DNA of 64,000 nucleotides from Anaerolineaceae bacterium UBA2274 (GCA_002347705.1 DDWY01000017.1:2753-66752); one strand, 5' to 3'; counted from the stretch's first letter, positions 1 to 7,705 are shown. Numbers and translations are program-made. The notes: a model not told the origin generated them from the letters alone.

Positions 1-67
1 TCTGATCATAGAGATACTGCCCGTAAAAGGAATTCTCGCCGCTTTCTACATACCGTTGTTTTTCCAT
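1..67 (-). CDS. N-terminal fragment of a transposase-like protein (runs off left edge)
   Basis: Twenty-two codons can be read leftward from an ATG at 67, preceded by GAGAGG at good spacing. The peptide begins MEKQRYVESGENSFYGQYLY. That opening resembles the N-termini of some DDE transposases, but this is from memory and the catalytic part lies outside the window. The visible facts are the start codon, the ribosome-binding site and an open frame to the edge. Confidence 0.45.
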   Translation of the reverse strand, partial: MEKQRYVESGENSFYGQYLYDQ

Positions 68-207
68 CGTTGCCTCTCAGGGTTGGGATTAGACTGTTCT
101 AATTGAATCATATTTTGCCTAAAACGTCAATTTTGAACTTGTTTTTCAACACCCTCAAACCAATTGCTTGACAGTCTCGCCGGTCGCGGTTAAAATTTCA
201 GTTCGTT

Positions 208-280
208 GCCGAGTTAGCTCAGTTGGTAGAGCATTCGACTGAAAATTGAAGGGTCCACAGTTCAAGTCTGTGACTCGGCA
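208..280 (+). tRNA. tRNA-Phe (anticodon GAA)
   Basis: A complete cloverleaf folds: acceptor GCCGAGT/ACTCGGC, D-stem GCTC/GAGC, anticodon stem TTCGA/TTGAA with one G-T pair and loop CTGAAAA (anticodon GAA), T-stem CACAG/CTGTG around TTCAAGT, and discriminator A. The 3' CCA is not encoded (the sequence continues CAC), so it must be added after transcription. A terminator follows 10 nt later, so the tRNA looks monocistronic. Confidence 0.96.
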
Positions 281-289
281 CACAAAACA

Positions 290-318
290 ACCGCTTGTGA
301 GAACAGGCGGTTTTTTTG
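290..318 (+). terminator. Rho-independent terminator of tRNA-Phe
   Basis: The arms ACCGCTTGT and ACAGGCGGT form a 9-bp stem (one T-G pair) around a GAGA tetraloop, followed by a run of seven T. It sits just past the tRNA. Confidence 0.88.
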
Positions 319-348
319 TTTCTTCAACCGCTGTCCAGGAATTGCAGG

Positions 349-564
349 TCAGTCTTCGTCGATTTCCTTGTCCTCTTCCTCAAATTCTGCCCCCTCCTCA
401 ATAGAATCGAGAAGGTCAAGCTCCTCCAAATCTTCATCGTCGTACTCATCCAGCAGGAACTTGATCTCGAGGGTCTCGCTGATGTCTTCCAATGAATAGG
501 CAATCCGTTCCAGGGTCTGGCGCAGTAGGGCAATTTCGTTTAAGAATGCTTCGTTGAGTTCCAT
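349..564 (-). CDS. Small acidic hypothetical protein, 71 aa
   Basis: The start is set at the ATG of MELNEAFLNEIALL because AGGAG lies just upstream; the longer open frame to 666 has no such site and reads like noise. The N-terminal half has a heptad-like pattern (LNEIALLRQTLERIAYSLED) that could form a coiled coil. The C-terminal half is almost entirely Asp/Glu, giving a strongly acidic tail. No family is recognised. It is divergent from the phosphofructokinase gene and convergent with tRNA-Phe. A role as a small cytoplasmic partner protein is possible but unsupported. Confidence 0.6.
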   Translation of the reverse strand: MELNEAFLNEIALLRQTLERIAYSLEDISETLEIKFLLDEYDDEDLEELDLLDSIEEGAEFEEEDKEIDED

Positions 565-678
565 GTTAATCTCCTTTTCTATTACTATAACAGGTAGGAG
601 AGAAAATGGGAGGTTTTTCCATGAAACTTTTCCATGAAACTCGTCCCTGCAATCCGCTTCAAGCACCTATTCTAAGGC

Positions 679-684
679 TATAAT
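679..684 (+). promoter_or_regulatory. -10 box of the phosphofructokinase gene
   Basis: A perfect TATAAT lies 29 nt before the ATG at 714, with AGGAG between them at 701-705. No good -35 hexamer is seen at 16-18 bp spacing. Confidence 0.5.
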
Positions 685-713
685 TGGGATATCGAATAAC
701 AGGAGTGTGTAAG

Positions 714-1835
714 ATGAGAATCGGATTAATCACAGCAGGCAGTGACAGCCCAGGCGTCAACGCTGCCATTCGCGGCTTTGGCAAAGCCGTTGCAAACGCC
801 TATAAAATGGATGTGTTGGGTTTCCGGGATGGTTATCTCGGCCTGATTGAGGACCGCAAGGTGAACCTGCTGGAAGGTACAATGCTCTCGGGTATCCTGA
901 CCCAGGGCGGCACGATCCTCGGCACCAGCCGCCATGTGCCTGAATCCATGCCAGGCCCGGAAGGTCCCATTGACCGCACGCAGGAAGCCGTCGACAGCTA
1001 CCATCGCAACAATCTTGACGCGCTGATCATCATCGGCGACAACAAAAGCCAATCCGCCGCCTATCACCTCAGCCAGGCCGGCTTGAATATCATCACCATG
1101 CCGAAATCTTGCGAAAACGACGTACCCCGCACGGATAAATCAATCGGTTTCGATACCGCCCGTGAGATTGCTACCGAGGCGATCGACCGCCTCCACACCA
1201 ACGCCAACGCCACGCACCGCATCATGCTGGTGGAGCTGCTCGGCAACTGCTCCGGCTGGCTGACCATGGGCGCGGGGCTGGCAGCAGGCGCGGACGTGAT
1301 CCTCATCCCGGAAATTCCTTATGATTTTGATGTGGTAATCGAGGCTATTCATCGCCGTAAAGCCGCCGGGCGCAACTTTTCGCTTGTCGCTGTTGCTGAA
1401 AAAGCCAGGTCGAAAGAACTGGTGGACTTTATGGAGTTGGCTGCCAGCAAACGAGCCGAAAGCGCTGATGAGCAAGAAAAAGCTTTCGAACGCATCGAAA
1501 ACAACTACTCCGCGCAAACCTTGCTGTTGGCGCGGCGCCTTGGCGAAGCCACTGACCTTGAAACCCACATTACCATCCTCGGTTCGCTGGTCCGCGGCGG
1601 CACCCCCACCGCGGCTGACCGCCTGCTTGCCAATCAATTGGCGGAATGGAGCGTGCGCATGGCGGCGGATGGACAGTTTGGGCATATGGCGTGCCGCATT
1701 GACGGCTCAGTCACCAGCGTTCCCTTGGACGAGGTAGCTGGCAAAGCCAAGCTTATGCCTCTCGACCACGACTGGATCCGCGGTTCATTCCAGGTGGGCA
1801 CCTGCCTGGGGATTCCTGACCTCCCCGTTGCGTGA
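714..1835 (+). CDS. Divergent 6-phosphofructokinase family protein, 373 aa
   Basis: The fold is that of PfkA: an N-terminal phosphate loop TAGSDSPGVNAAIRG (residues 7-21), GGTILGTSR (65-73), VELLGNCSGWLTM, and VRGGTPTAADR near the C-terminus, matching the effector/substrate Arg-Gly-Gly motif. The start is the ATG at 714, with AGGAG 8 nt upstream; the frame opens earlier at 684 without a ribosome site. Key motifs differ from the family norm. GGDGS reads GDNKS (108-112) and the catalytic TIDND reads SCEND (132-136), so the catalytic Asp is Glu134. A Lys (131) stands where ATP enzymes have Gly and PPi enzymes have Lys. It may be an active enzyme with unusual phosphoryl donor, or a non-catalytic paralogue. 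A bidirectional terminator follows. Confidence 0.85.
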   Translation: MRIGLITAGSDSPGVNAAIRGFGKAVANAYKMDVLGFRDGYLGLIEDRKVNLLEGTMLSGILTQGGTILGTSRHVPESMPGPEGPIDRTQEAVDSYHRNNLDALIIIGDNKSQSAAYHLSQAGLNIITMPKSCENDVPRTDKSIGFDTAREIATEAIDRLHTNANATHRIMLVELLGNCSGWLTMGAGLAAGADVILIPEIPYDFDVVIEAIHRRKAAGRNFSLVAVAEKARSKELVDFMELAASKRAESADEQEKAFERIENNYSAQTLLLARRLGEATDLETHITILGSLVRGGTPTAADRLLANQLAEWSVRMAADGQFGHMACRIDGSVTSVPLDEVAGKAKLMPLDHDWIRGSFQVGTCLGIPDLPVA

Positions 1836-1846
1836 AAGAGCAAAAA

Positions 1847-1875
1847 GGATCTGCATGCAAGCAGGTCCTATTTTT
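1847..1875. terminator. Bidirectional terminator between the pfk-like and tetR genes
   Basis: GGATCTGC and GCAGGTCC pair as an 8-bp stem with loop ATGCAA. The stem is flanked by five A on the left and TATTTTT on the right, so it can stop transcription from the pfk-like gene (+) and from the convergent TetR gene (-). Confidence 0.85.
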
Positions 1876-1904
1876 GTCGTTAGCAAGCAAACCGGAAATG
1901 CCCT

Positions 1905-2591
1905 CTATTTGGAATAAAAGTTCTTCCGGATTTGAGGATCGCGCGCCAAACCCGCTTCGAGGATGTCCATCAGGTTATCGAACAAGTCCTGAGTTGTGCG
2001 GTCATAACCTGAAGAAAGCCTGCCTGAAGCAATGTCGGGCGCTTTGTCGTCGATCCGTTCCACCAGGTAGGGCGCAATCCCGCCCTCGATGATTTCGAGC
2101 ATGAAAGCTGCCATGTCCACGTCCACCCAGGTGGCAATATCGTCATGCAGAATGCCCTGAGTCAGGAACGCATGGAAGCGCCCGTCCCCACTTATCCGCT
2201 CACCCGTCTCCGGGTCGACGCTGCTTGCGTGATTGGAGTTCAAGCGCTGAAAGCGCTCAATCCTGGCTAAGTCCGGGTGCCTGATTTGGAACTCAACCGC
2301 CGCCTGCAAGACGCGCCGCAGATAGCGGAAGGTGTCGAGGTTAGCCGAGTCCAGGGGCAGGCTGTTGATCACCTCGAGTTTTTTCTGGTAGATAATGCTC
2401 AGGATGTGAGCGTGCAAATCTTCGATGTCTTCAAAGTATTGGTAAAAGGACCCCTTGGCAATGCCCGCCTCCCGAACGATGGCATTGATCGATGCGCTTT
2501 GGAGCGGATTAGCGGCAAATTCGGCGATGGCAGCTTTTTCGATTTGCAGGCGCTTTTCTTCGGGTAGGTTATGGTAGGTTTTCGTGGGCAT
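1905..2591 (-). CDS. TetR/AcrR family transcriptional regulator, 228 aa
   Basis: The N-terminus is a TetR DNA-binding domain: an opening helix (residues 10-28), then the helix-turn-helix SINAIVREAGIAKGSFYQYF (about 34-53). The remaining ~170 residues are the variable ligand-binding/dimerisation part, with no recognisable ligand motif. The ATG at 2591 has AAGGAG 6-7 nt upstream. A perfect TGACCGGTCA palindrome lies 24 nt upstream of the start codon, which suggests autorepression. The neighbouring genes (pfk-like, RAYT) give no clear regulon; any efflux target would lie elsewhere. Confidence 0.92.
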   Translation of the reverse strand: MPTKTYHNLPEEKRLQIEKAAIAEFAANPLQSASINAIVREAGIAKGSFYQYFEDIEDLHAHILSIIYQKKLEVINSLPLDSANLDTFRYLRRVLQAAVEFQIRHPDLARIERFQRLNSNHASSVDPETGERISGDGRFHAFLTQGILHDDIATWVDVDMAAFMLEIIEGGIAPYLVERIDDKAPDIASGRLSSGYDRTTQDLFDNLMDILEAGLARDPQIRKNFYSK

Positions 2592-2614
2592 AGGGCTCCT
2601 TGGGGTGGTATGAC

Positions 2615-2624
2615 TGACCGGTCA
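2615..2624. promoter_or_regulatory. Operator-like palindrome upstream of tetR
   Basis: TGACCGGTCA is a perfect 10-bp dyad just 5' of the TetR gene. Palindromes with GACC/GGTC arms are typical TetR-family sites, so autoregulation is the simplest reading. A related dyad is at 31446-31459. Confidence 0.6.
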
Positions 2625-2680
2625 TATTGTACATTCACCGGGTTTGGATGTCAACAACAATTAACAACTTGGTCACCTTG

Positions 2681-2706
2681 GTAGGGGTAACCCCCTGTGG
2701 TTACCC
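2681..2706. repeat. REP-like palindrome, GGTAACC type
   Basis: A 26-bp imperfect palindrome beginning GTAGGGGTAACC and ending GGTTACCC. A same-length copy is at 31300-31325 and relatives are at 3382-3401, 52110 and 52286. This copy stands upstream of the RAYT gene, which is the usual setting of elements mobilised by such enzymes. Confidence 0.8.
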
Positions 2707-2837
2707 ATTTTCGTAGGGCAGATTCCGCACCTGCCCGCGTGTTTACATGCGGGGTTGAACATGACATCACGTGTGTTAGTCACTTTTCTATTTTTACTCC
2801 CCGAGTGTGAATTTAACGTAGTGGCGATCCATAAAGG

Positions 2838-2843
2838 TAAAAT
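2838..2843 (+). promoter_or_regulatory. -10 box of the RAYT gene (leaderless type)
   Basis: TAAAAT ends 6 nt before the GTG start at 2850, so transcription would begin at or beside the start codon. No ribosome site fits. Confidence 0.4.
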
Positions 2844-2849
2844 AATTCC

Positions 2850-3386
2850 GTGAATCACAATCCTCCAATGCCCTACCAGCGAAACCTTCGTTTGCCTGAA
2901 TTTGATTATTCCCAACCAGGTGCCTATTTTGTGACCATCGTCACCCAGGATCGCAGAATGGTGTTTGGGCAGGTCATTAATGGAGAAATGGTGTTAAATG
3001 AGACAGGAAAGATAGTGGAAGAGGTGTGGGATTCCATACCCGCACATTTTGCATATGTCGAATTGGGCGAATTTGTGGTCATGCCAAACCACATTCATGG
3101 GATCATCTCAATCGTAAATGTAGAGGCGACGCATGCGTCGCCCCTACCCAGGATATCCCAAGGTCCTGCTCCAGGTTCCATTGGATCTATTATTGGATCC
3201 TTTAAATCCGCAGCAACAAGAAGAGTTTATGCATTTACAAATAACCACGAGAAGCCTCTTTGGCAGCGGAATTATTACGAACACATTATCAGAAATGAGC
3301 GGGATCACCTGGCAATCTATGATTATATCCTCGCCAATCCAATGAATTGGGAAAAGGACGAGGAAAACCCACACCTGTTGAGGTAA
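2850..3386 (+). CDS. REP-associated tyrosine transposase (RAYT, IS200/Y1 family), 178 aa
   Basis: This HUH/Y1 nuclease fold shows the metal-binding HxH in VVMPNHIHGII (about residue 78-88) and a likely catalytic Tyr in the segment WQRNYYEHIIRNERD near residue 143. The family nicks single-stranded hairpin ends and is thought to mobilise REP palindromes. Between the HUH block and the FKSAATRRV helix lies an insert containing EATHASPL, which is the direct translation of the REP palindrome at 3120-3147. REP elements flank the gene on both sides, and the stop codon sits inside one of them. The GTG at 2850 fits a leaderless start; ATG 2868 is an alternative. All catalytic motifs are intact. Confidence 0.88.
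   Translation: MNHNPPMPYQRNLRLPEFDYSQPGAYFVTIVTQDRRMVFGQVINGEMVLNETGKIVEEVWDSIPAHFAYVELGEFVVMPNHIHGIISIVNVEATHASPLPRISQGPAPGSIGSIIGSFKSAATRRVYAFTNNHEKPLWQRNYYEHIIRNERDHLAIYDYILANPMNWEKDEENPHLLR
3120..3147. repeat. REP palindrome inside the RAYT coding sequence
   Basis: A 28-bp near-perfect palindrome, left arm GTAGAGGCGACGCA and right arm TGCGTCGCCCCTAC. It is read in frame within the RAYT gene. Copies of identical length lie at 7305-7332 and 7665-7692. Confidence 0.9.
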
Positions 3387-3444
3387 CCCCGTATGGTTAC
3401 CCTGTAATATCAACCAAATAACGGTCAACCACAGGGGGTTGACC
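3382..3444. repeat. Two REP-like palindromes downstream of RAYT
   Basis: The first has arms GGTAACC (3382-3388) and GGTTACC (3395-3401), and contains the TAA stop of the RAYT gene. The second has arms GGTCAACC (3423-3430) and GGTTGACC (3437-3444). With 2681-2706 they bracket the transposase gene. Confidence 0.75.
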
Positions 3445-3523
3445 TACAAAAACGGCCGTATCGATCTCCTGACCAACCACATAGGTCAGCCAAACCACCC
3501 CCCTCACCTTAACCAATTTCTGC

Positions 3524-3529
3524 TAAAAT
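3524..3529 (+). promoter_or_regulatory. Extended -10 box of the HIT gene (leaderless type)
   Basis: TGCTAAAAT gives an extended -10 (TG-N-TAAAAT) ending 7 nt before the ATG at 3537, with no Shine-Dalgarno site between. Confidence 0.5.
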
Positions 3530-3536
3530 TGTCCTC

Positions 3537-4028
3537 ATGCAGCACATCTACTCTACCTGGCGCTCGGAATACATCGGGCGGGATAAACACAACGAAGGTT
3601 GCGCCTTCTGCCTTGCCCTCCAAGAACAAGATGGCCCAGAAAACCTGATCTTCCACCGCGGGGAAACCTGTTTTGTAATCCTCAATCTCTTCCCCTATAC
3701 CAGCGGGCACCTGATGGTGGTCCCCTACACCCACACCAATCAACTTTCCGACCTGCCCGCTGAGACCCTCAACGAGATGATGCAGCTGGTTCAAAAGGCT
3801 GTGCGCGTGTTGGAAGAGGTGTATCACCCCCAGGGATTCAACGTTGGTCTGAATCTAGGATCGGCAGCTGGCGCCGGCATCGCGGCTCACATGCACATGC
3901 ACGTCGTCCCGCGCTGGCAGGGCGATGCCAATTTTATGTCTGTGATTGGCGAGACGCGCGTTCTGCCTGAAGACCTCGGGCTCACTTACCAGCGACTCTC
4001 CGAAGCCTGGCAGGCTGATAACAATTAA
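3537..4028 (+). CDS. HIT family protein, Ap4A phosphorylase/hydrolase-like, 163 aa
   Basis: The histidine-triad signature HMHMHVVPRW is near residue 120-129, and an upstream FVILNLFPYTSGHLMVVPY block is typical of the branch that includes Ap4A phosphorylases and Fhit-like hydrolases. Such proteins split nucleoside polyphosphates or nucleoside phosphoramidates through a covalent His-nucleotide intermediate. An N-terminal CAFC pair may bind zinc as in related HIT proteins. The length is normal for the group. The gene stands alone, tail-to-tail with the lipoprotein at 4060, and its -10 box lies directly before the start. The exact substrate cannot be told. Confidence 0.9.
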   Translation: MQHIYSTWRSEYIGRDKHNEGCAFCLALQEQDGPENLIFHRGETCFVILNLFPYTSGHLMVVPYTHTNQLSDLPAETLNEMMQLVQKAVRVLEEVYHPQGFNVGLNLGSAAGAGIAAHMHMHVVPRWQGDANFMSVIGETRVLPEDLGLTYQRLSEAWQADNN

Positions 4029-4059
4029 CGTTGTTAGCAAACTTAACCCCACAAATAAC

Positions 4060-4818
4060 TTACTTTTCGCCCAGCGCTTTTATCTCACCAAGTCCGGTCA
4101 CGCTTTGCGTAATTTGCGGGCTGCCCCAGTAACTGACGCTGTAAGCGCCTGCCAGGTCGAGGTTCAACCTTTCCGCTGCCCACACCACCACGTTGGCTGC
4201 CCCGATAATTTCCACGCTTACATTAGCGCTCTTGAGGTTTTCTGCCTGGTAGTTGGTTCCTCCCGATACCTTGACATTGTGGTTTTCGGCAATTCCAAAG
4301 ACTTCGATATTGCCGCCACCAGTCAGGGTCATGCTCAGGGTATTAACCAGCAGGTTATTCATCCTGACGCTGGCACCGCCATTAATAGTAAGATTGAAAT
4401 CTTCCAGGGTAAGTTCATCCGCCATCAATTCCACCCCACCATCCAGCCTGAAATCGCTCAAGTTCTTGAAAGTGATCGTCAGGGTCAGGCTCTCAGCCCA
4501 GAATTCGAAGAGTTTTCGGTCACGGTAGTTTATCTCAAGCACACCGTCATTCACTTGCGTCAGCACCTGGTCTACAACGCGGCGTGAACCTTCGACCTTG
4601 ATGGAGTGCTCACTGCCCTGCACGAGGTTCACCTTTGCGCCGCCATCCATATCGATCTTTGTAAACTCACCCAATTGACGGAACTCACTCACCAAAACAT
4701 TTTGGTCCTTGTCATTAGTTTGAGGGATTGGGGTCGGAGTCCGGCGGGTAATGCCGCAAGCCAAAGTCGTCAGCAAAATTACAGACAAGAACGCAATCAG
4801 TCTGGATCGATTCTTCAT
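4060..4818 (-). CDS. Lipoprotein with DUF2807 (GIN-type) beta-solenoid domain, 252 aa
   Basis: A lipoprotein signal peptide ends in TTLACG (lipid-anchored Cys about residue 21) and is followed by a Thr/Pro linker (TRRTPTPIPQT). The rest has the repeating short beta-strand pattern of the DUF2807 head domain: FTKIDMDGGAKVNLVQG, then runs such as LTINGGASVRMNNL, MTLTGGGNIEVFG and VKVSGGTNYQ. This domain occurs in many secreted bacterial proteins of unknown function. The ATG at 4818 has AGAGG 7 nt upstream. The protein is probably held on the outer face of the membrane. Confidence 0.85.
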   Translation of the reverse strand: MKNRSRLIAFLSVILLTTLACGITRRTPTPIPQTNDKDQNVLVSEFRQLGEFTKIDMDGGAKVNLVQGSEHSIKVEGSRRVVDQVLTQVNDGVLEINYRDRKLFEFWAESLTLTITFKNLSDFRLDGGVELMADELTLEDFNLTINGGASVRMNNLLVNTLSMTLTGGGNIEVFGIAENHNVKVSGGTNYQAENLKSANVSVEIIGAANVVVWAAERLNLDLAGAYSVSYWGSPQITQSVTGLGEIKALGEK

Positions 4819-5006
4819 GTTTCACCTCTTTCAAGATCAAAGTTGATTTTACATCAAATCGCAAGCACTCTTCACCAAGCAGTTCTACCAAGCAGTTCAG
4901 GGTGGGGCTTGGAAAGTGAGCTCTTTTCGCTCAGGTTTCTTCTCATGCAATTTGACTAATGTTGGATTCAATCAGACAAATATTAAAATATGCACAAGCG
5001 CCATGG

Positions 5007-5015
5007 TGCTATAAT
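5007..5015 (+). promoter_or_regulatory. Extended -10 promoter of the APC-USP permease gene
   Basis: TGCTATAAT (TG-N-TATAAT) lies 37 nt before the ATG at 5052. No convincing -35 hexamer is seen, as is common for extended -10 promoters. Confidence 0.55.
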
Positions 5016-5051
5016 TTCAGCCAGTAAACACACCCTTGTTTTGGAGACAGC

Positions 5052-7280
5052 ATGGCAAAACGCAAGCTCAAACGTCAACTTACCCTCCTGCAAGTCATCA
5101 TGCTCGGCACTGCCGGCACCATTGCTGCAGAAATTTTCGTCCTTACAGGTCACGTCGCTAAAATCGCCGGTCCTGAATCCGTCCTGGCGCTCGCTCTCGG
5201 CGGTCTGCTCACGCTCAGCATCGCCCTCAACTACTGCGAACTCGCCACCACCTTCCCCGTTACCGGCGGCGCGATGACCTACGTGGGCGAAGCGTTTGGC
5301 AAAGGCTGGCTGATGTTTCTGGTTGGTTCGCTCGACGCCCTTTCCAGCACCTTCTATGCCGCTCTTTCCGCGGTTGGCTTTGCCATCTCGCTCTCCATTT
5401 TTATTCCCTCGCTCCCCATCGTTCCGGTCGCCATAGCGGTCATCGTAGTCATTGGCGCGATGCACATCCGCGGTGTCAGCAGTGCAGGTAACCTCCAGGT
5501 GATCCTCGGCGCTTTTTTGCTGCTCGTTTTTGGCATTTTTATTTTCAAGGGGTTTTTTAGTGAGGGTGGCTTCAATATGGAGACATTCCTCTCCGGACGC
5601 CAGGTCTTCGACAATCAAAGCGCTATCGCGCACATGGGGCGCATGCTCTCTGCCATTGCCCTGGCCTACAACGCGTATGTTGGCTTTGAGGTCATTGCAG
5701 ATGACGCAGAAGAGATTACCGAACCCAGCCGGAATATCCCTATTGGCATCCTCGTCAGTCTGCTGCTCACCACCCTGATCTATTCCACGGTGACGATGGT
5801 TACAGTAGGCACAGTGCCATTCACAGAATTGGCAGGCTCCGAGACCGCCCTTACTGATGCTGCCGCACGCTTCTGGCCTAACATTGGCGTCTCTGTAATG
5901 GGCATAACCGGCATCATCGCGACCCTCACGTCCGTAAATTCAGCCATGCTCTCCGCCACGCGCGAAGCTTTCTCGCTCAGCCGCGAACGCGTCTGGCCGC
6001 GTCAGTTCTCCCGCCTCAGTCAATGGCGCACGCCCTGGGTGGCAGTCATCATGGTGGTGATCGTCAGCGCGCTTGTGGCAGCGATCGGCTTGGTAGACTT
6101 CCTCAGCTTCCTCTCTAGCGCCGGCTACATGTTTGTCCTTTTCTGGGCAACTTTGGCTATGCCAAGGCTGCGCAAGAAATTCCCCGATATTGAACGCCCC
6201 TTCAAAGTGCCGCTCTACCCGTTTACGGTCATTGCTGCCGCTTTAGCTGGCGTGCTCATCATTTCGTTTGCCAACCCGAGAGCCTTACTTTTCCTGGGCG
6301 GCGTGCTGGCTATCCTGAGTGTGGCTTACTTTATCTCTAAGCAAATCAGAACCCAGCAGGATATCAACGCTCGGCTGGAGTCTCAGGAAGGCGGCGGACG
6401 CGTGTTGATAGCCGCCAAAAAAGTGAGCACCGCCAGAAGCCTGACAAACCTGGCTGCCCAGTTGGTCAATCAACAGGAAGATACCGCAGTCTGCCTCTTC
6501 ACAGTCGTAAAAACGCCCATCAGTCTTGGTAATACTGATGTGCCCGCTCTTGTAGAAGCAAAAAAAGAAGAACAGCATAAAATGCTCGAAGCAATCAGCC
6601 CGATTGCCATGGATCGAAATGTCCCCATCTATGCCAAGTTAAAAGCTGCCACTCGGGTTGAAGAGGGTATATTTTCTGAGCTTAGCCGCCACAAAGACGT
6701 CAATCTCGTAATTTTAGGCTATCCTCAGGAACATGCCAAGGTGGAATTCCCCAACAACATCCTCAAAGAAGTGATGATGATGGCAAACCGCAACGTTGCC
6801 GTCCTGCGCGACCGCGGACTGCCCAATCCCATTCGGCGCATCCTGGTACCGGTTGGCGGTGGTCCAAATGCGCGGCTCGCGCTGCAAATGGCGCGGGATA
6901 TCACATTGCCGAGTAACAAAGGTGAAATTGTAGCCCTCAGGCTGGTGCGCGGCGAAGCCGACGAGGAACGCCTTGAGGATGAGGAGCTGCAGGTGCATGA
7001 GATCCTCGAGCAGGAAGTTGCAGACATTGGAAACGTTTTTCAGTTCAAAGTTCAAACCACTGAATCGATCGCCGATGCGATCCTGGCAGAGTGCCGGGAA
7101 GGTAATTACGATTTGATGATCATCGGCGCAGCCGAGGAAATCCTCGCACCTGACCAGATCTTTGGCAAACTGGATGATTACCTGATGGAAGTAGTGCCCT
7201 GCTCGATGATGGTCGTGCGGCGCTACCAAACCGGCGGGGCGTTGTGGATGCGTAAACAGATCAAACGCATTGAACAATAG
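5052..7280 (+). CDS. APC-family amino acid permease fused to C-terminal UspA domains, 742 aa
   Basis: Residues about 12-435 form a 12-helix amino acid-polyamine-organocation transporter: helix 1 contains MLGTAGTIAAEIFVLTG, helix 2 is followed by ELATTFPVTGGAMTYVGEAFG, and the conserved acidic segment EVIADDAEEITEPSRNIP is near 217-234. From about 455 to the end, two universal stress protein-like halves follow (455-590 and about 595-725, the second starting IRRILVPVGGGPNARLALQMA), of the type that can bind ATP or a second messenger in the cytoplasm. The fusion suggests a permease gated by a nucleotide or stress signal. TTGGAGACAGC precedes the ATG. It stands alone in its orientation. Confidence 0.92.
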   Translation: MAKRKLKRQLTLLQVIMLGTAGTIAAEIFVLTGHVAKIAGPESVLALALGGLLTLSIALNYCELATTFPVTGGAMTYVGEAFGKGWLMFLVGSLDALSSTFYAALSAVGFAISLSIFIPSLPIVPVAIAVIVVIGAMHIRGVSSAGNLQVILGAFLLLVFGIFIFKGFFSEGGFNMETFLSGRQVFDNQSAIAHMGRMLSAIALAYNAYVGFEVIADDAEEITEPSRNIPIGILVSLLLTTLIYSTVTMVTVGTVPFTELAGSETALTDAAARFWPNIGVSVMGITGIIATLTSVNSAMLSATREAFSLSRERVWPRQFSRLSQWRTPWVAVIMVVIVSALVAAIGLVDFLSFLSSAGYMFVLFWATLAMPRLRKKFPDIERPFKVPLYPFTVIAAALAGVLIISFANPRALLFLGGVLAILSVAYFISKQIRTQQDINARLESQEGGGRVLIAAKKVSTARSLTNLAAQLVNQQEDTAVCLFTVVKTPISLGNTDVPALVEAKKEEQHKMLEAISPIAMDRNVPIYAKLKAATRVEEGIFSELSRHKDVNLVILGYPQEHAKVEFPNNILKEVMMMANRNVAVLRDRGLPNPIRRILVPVGGGPNARLALQMARDITLPSNKGEIVALRLVRGEADEERLEDEELQVHEILEQEVADIGNVFQFKVQTTESIADAILAECREGNYDLMIIGAAEEILAPDQIFGKLDDYLMEVVPCSMMVVRRYQTGGALWMRKQIKRIEQ

Positions 7281-7304
7281 ATTGCCTGCAATCCAAGCCA
7301 CTTC

Positions 7305-7332
7305 GTAGGGGCGACGCATGCGTCGCCTCTAC
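7305..7332. repeat. REP palindrome (GGGGCGACGCATGCGTCGCC type)
   Basis: A 28-bp palindrome between the permease stop and the truncated RAYT copy. It differs by single bases from 3120-3147 and 7665-7692. Confidence 0.85.
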
Positions 7333-7431
7333 ATAATAATTACACATTGATCCTGCCTGTCTCCAGATACACCTGATCGGAGAAAATAGGTAACCACAAG
7401 CCTCGAGATGGCAGTTCCCGATGGGTTATCC

Positions 7432-7705
7432 TTATGAGACAGAAAACTCCTTGTCCTTTTCCCAATTGATCGGATTGGCGAGTATATAATCATAGATTGC
7501 CAGGTAATCCCGCTCATTTCTGATAATATGTTCGTAATAATTCCGCTGCCATAGACGCTTCTCGTGGTTATTTTTAAATGCACGAACTCTTCTTGTTGCT
7601 GCGGATTTAAAGGATCCAATAATAGATCCAATGGAACCTGGAGCAGGACCTTGGGATATCCTGGGTAGGGGCGACGCATGTGTCGCCCCTACATTTACGA
7701 TTGAG
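7432..7705 (-). pseudogene. 5'-truncated RAYT copy
   Basis: The frame reads SIVNVGATHASPLPRISQG and continues through FKSAATRRVRAFKNNHEK and WQRNYYEHIIRNERDYLAI, nearly identical to the intact RAYT at 2850-3386 from its residue ~90 onward. The N-terminal half with the HUH motif is absent. Homology stops abruptly at about 7705, 22 bp from the sensor kinase stop codon. The Tyr is kept but the metal site is gone, so it cannot be an active nuclease. It carries its own internal REP palindrome. Confidence 0.85.
7665..7692. repeat. REP palindrome inside the truncated RAYT copy
   Basis: Same element as 3120-3147 at the equivalent codon position, with one C-to-T change at the dyad centre (reads CATGTG instead of CATGCG). 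Confidence 0.85.

Noticed and set aside
4990..5633. 216-aa minus-strand frame opposite the start of the permease gene
   Set aside because: Antisense to a clear APC transporter, with low-complexity Glu/Lys/Gly composition and no ribosome site.
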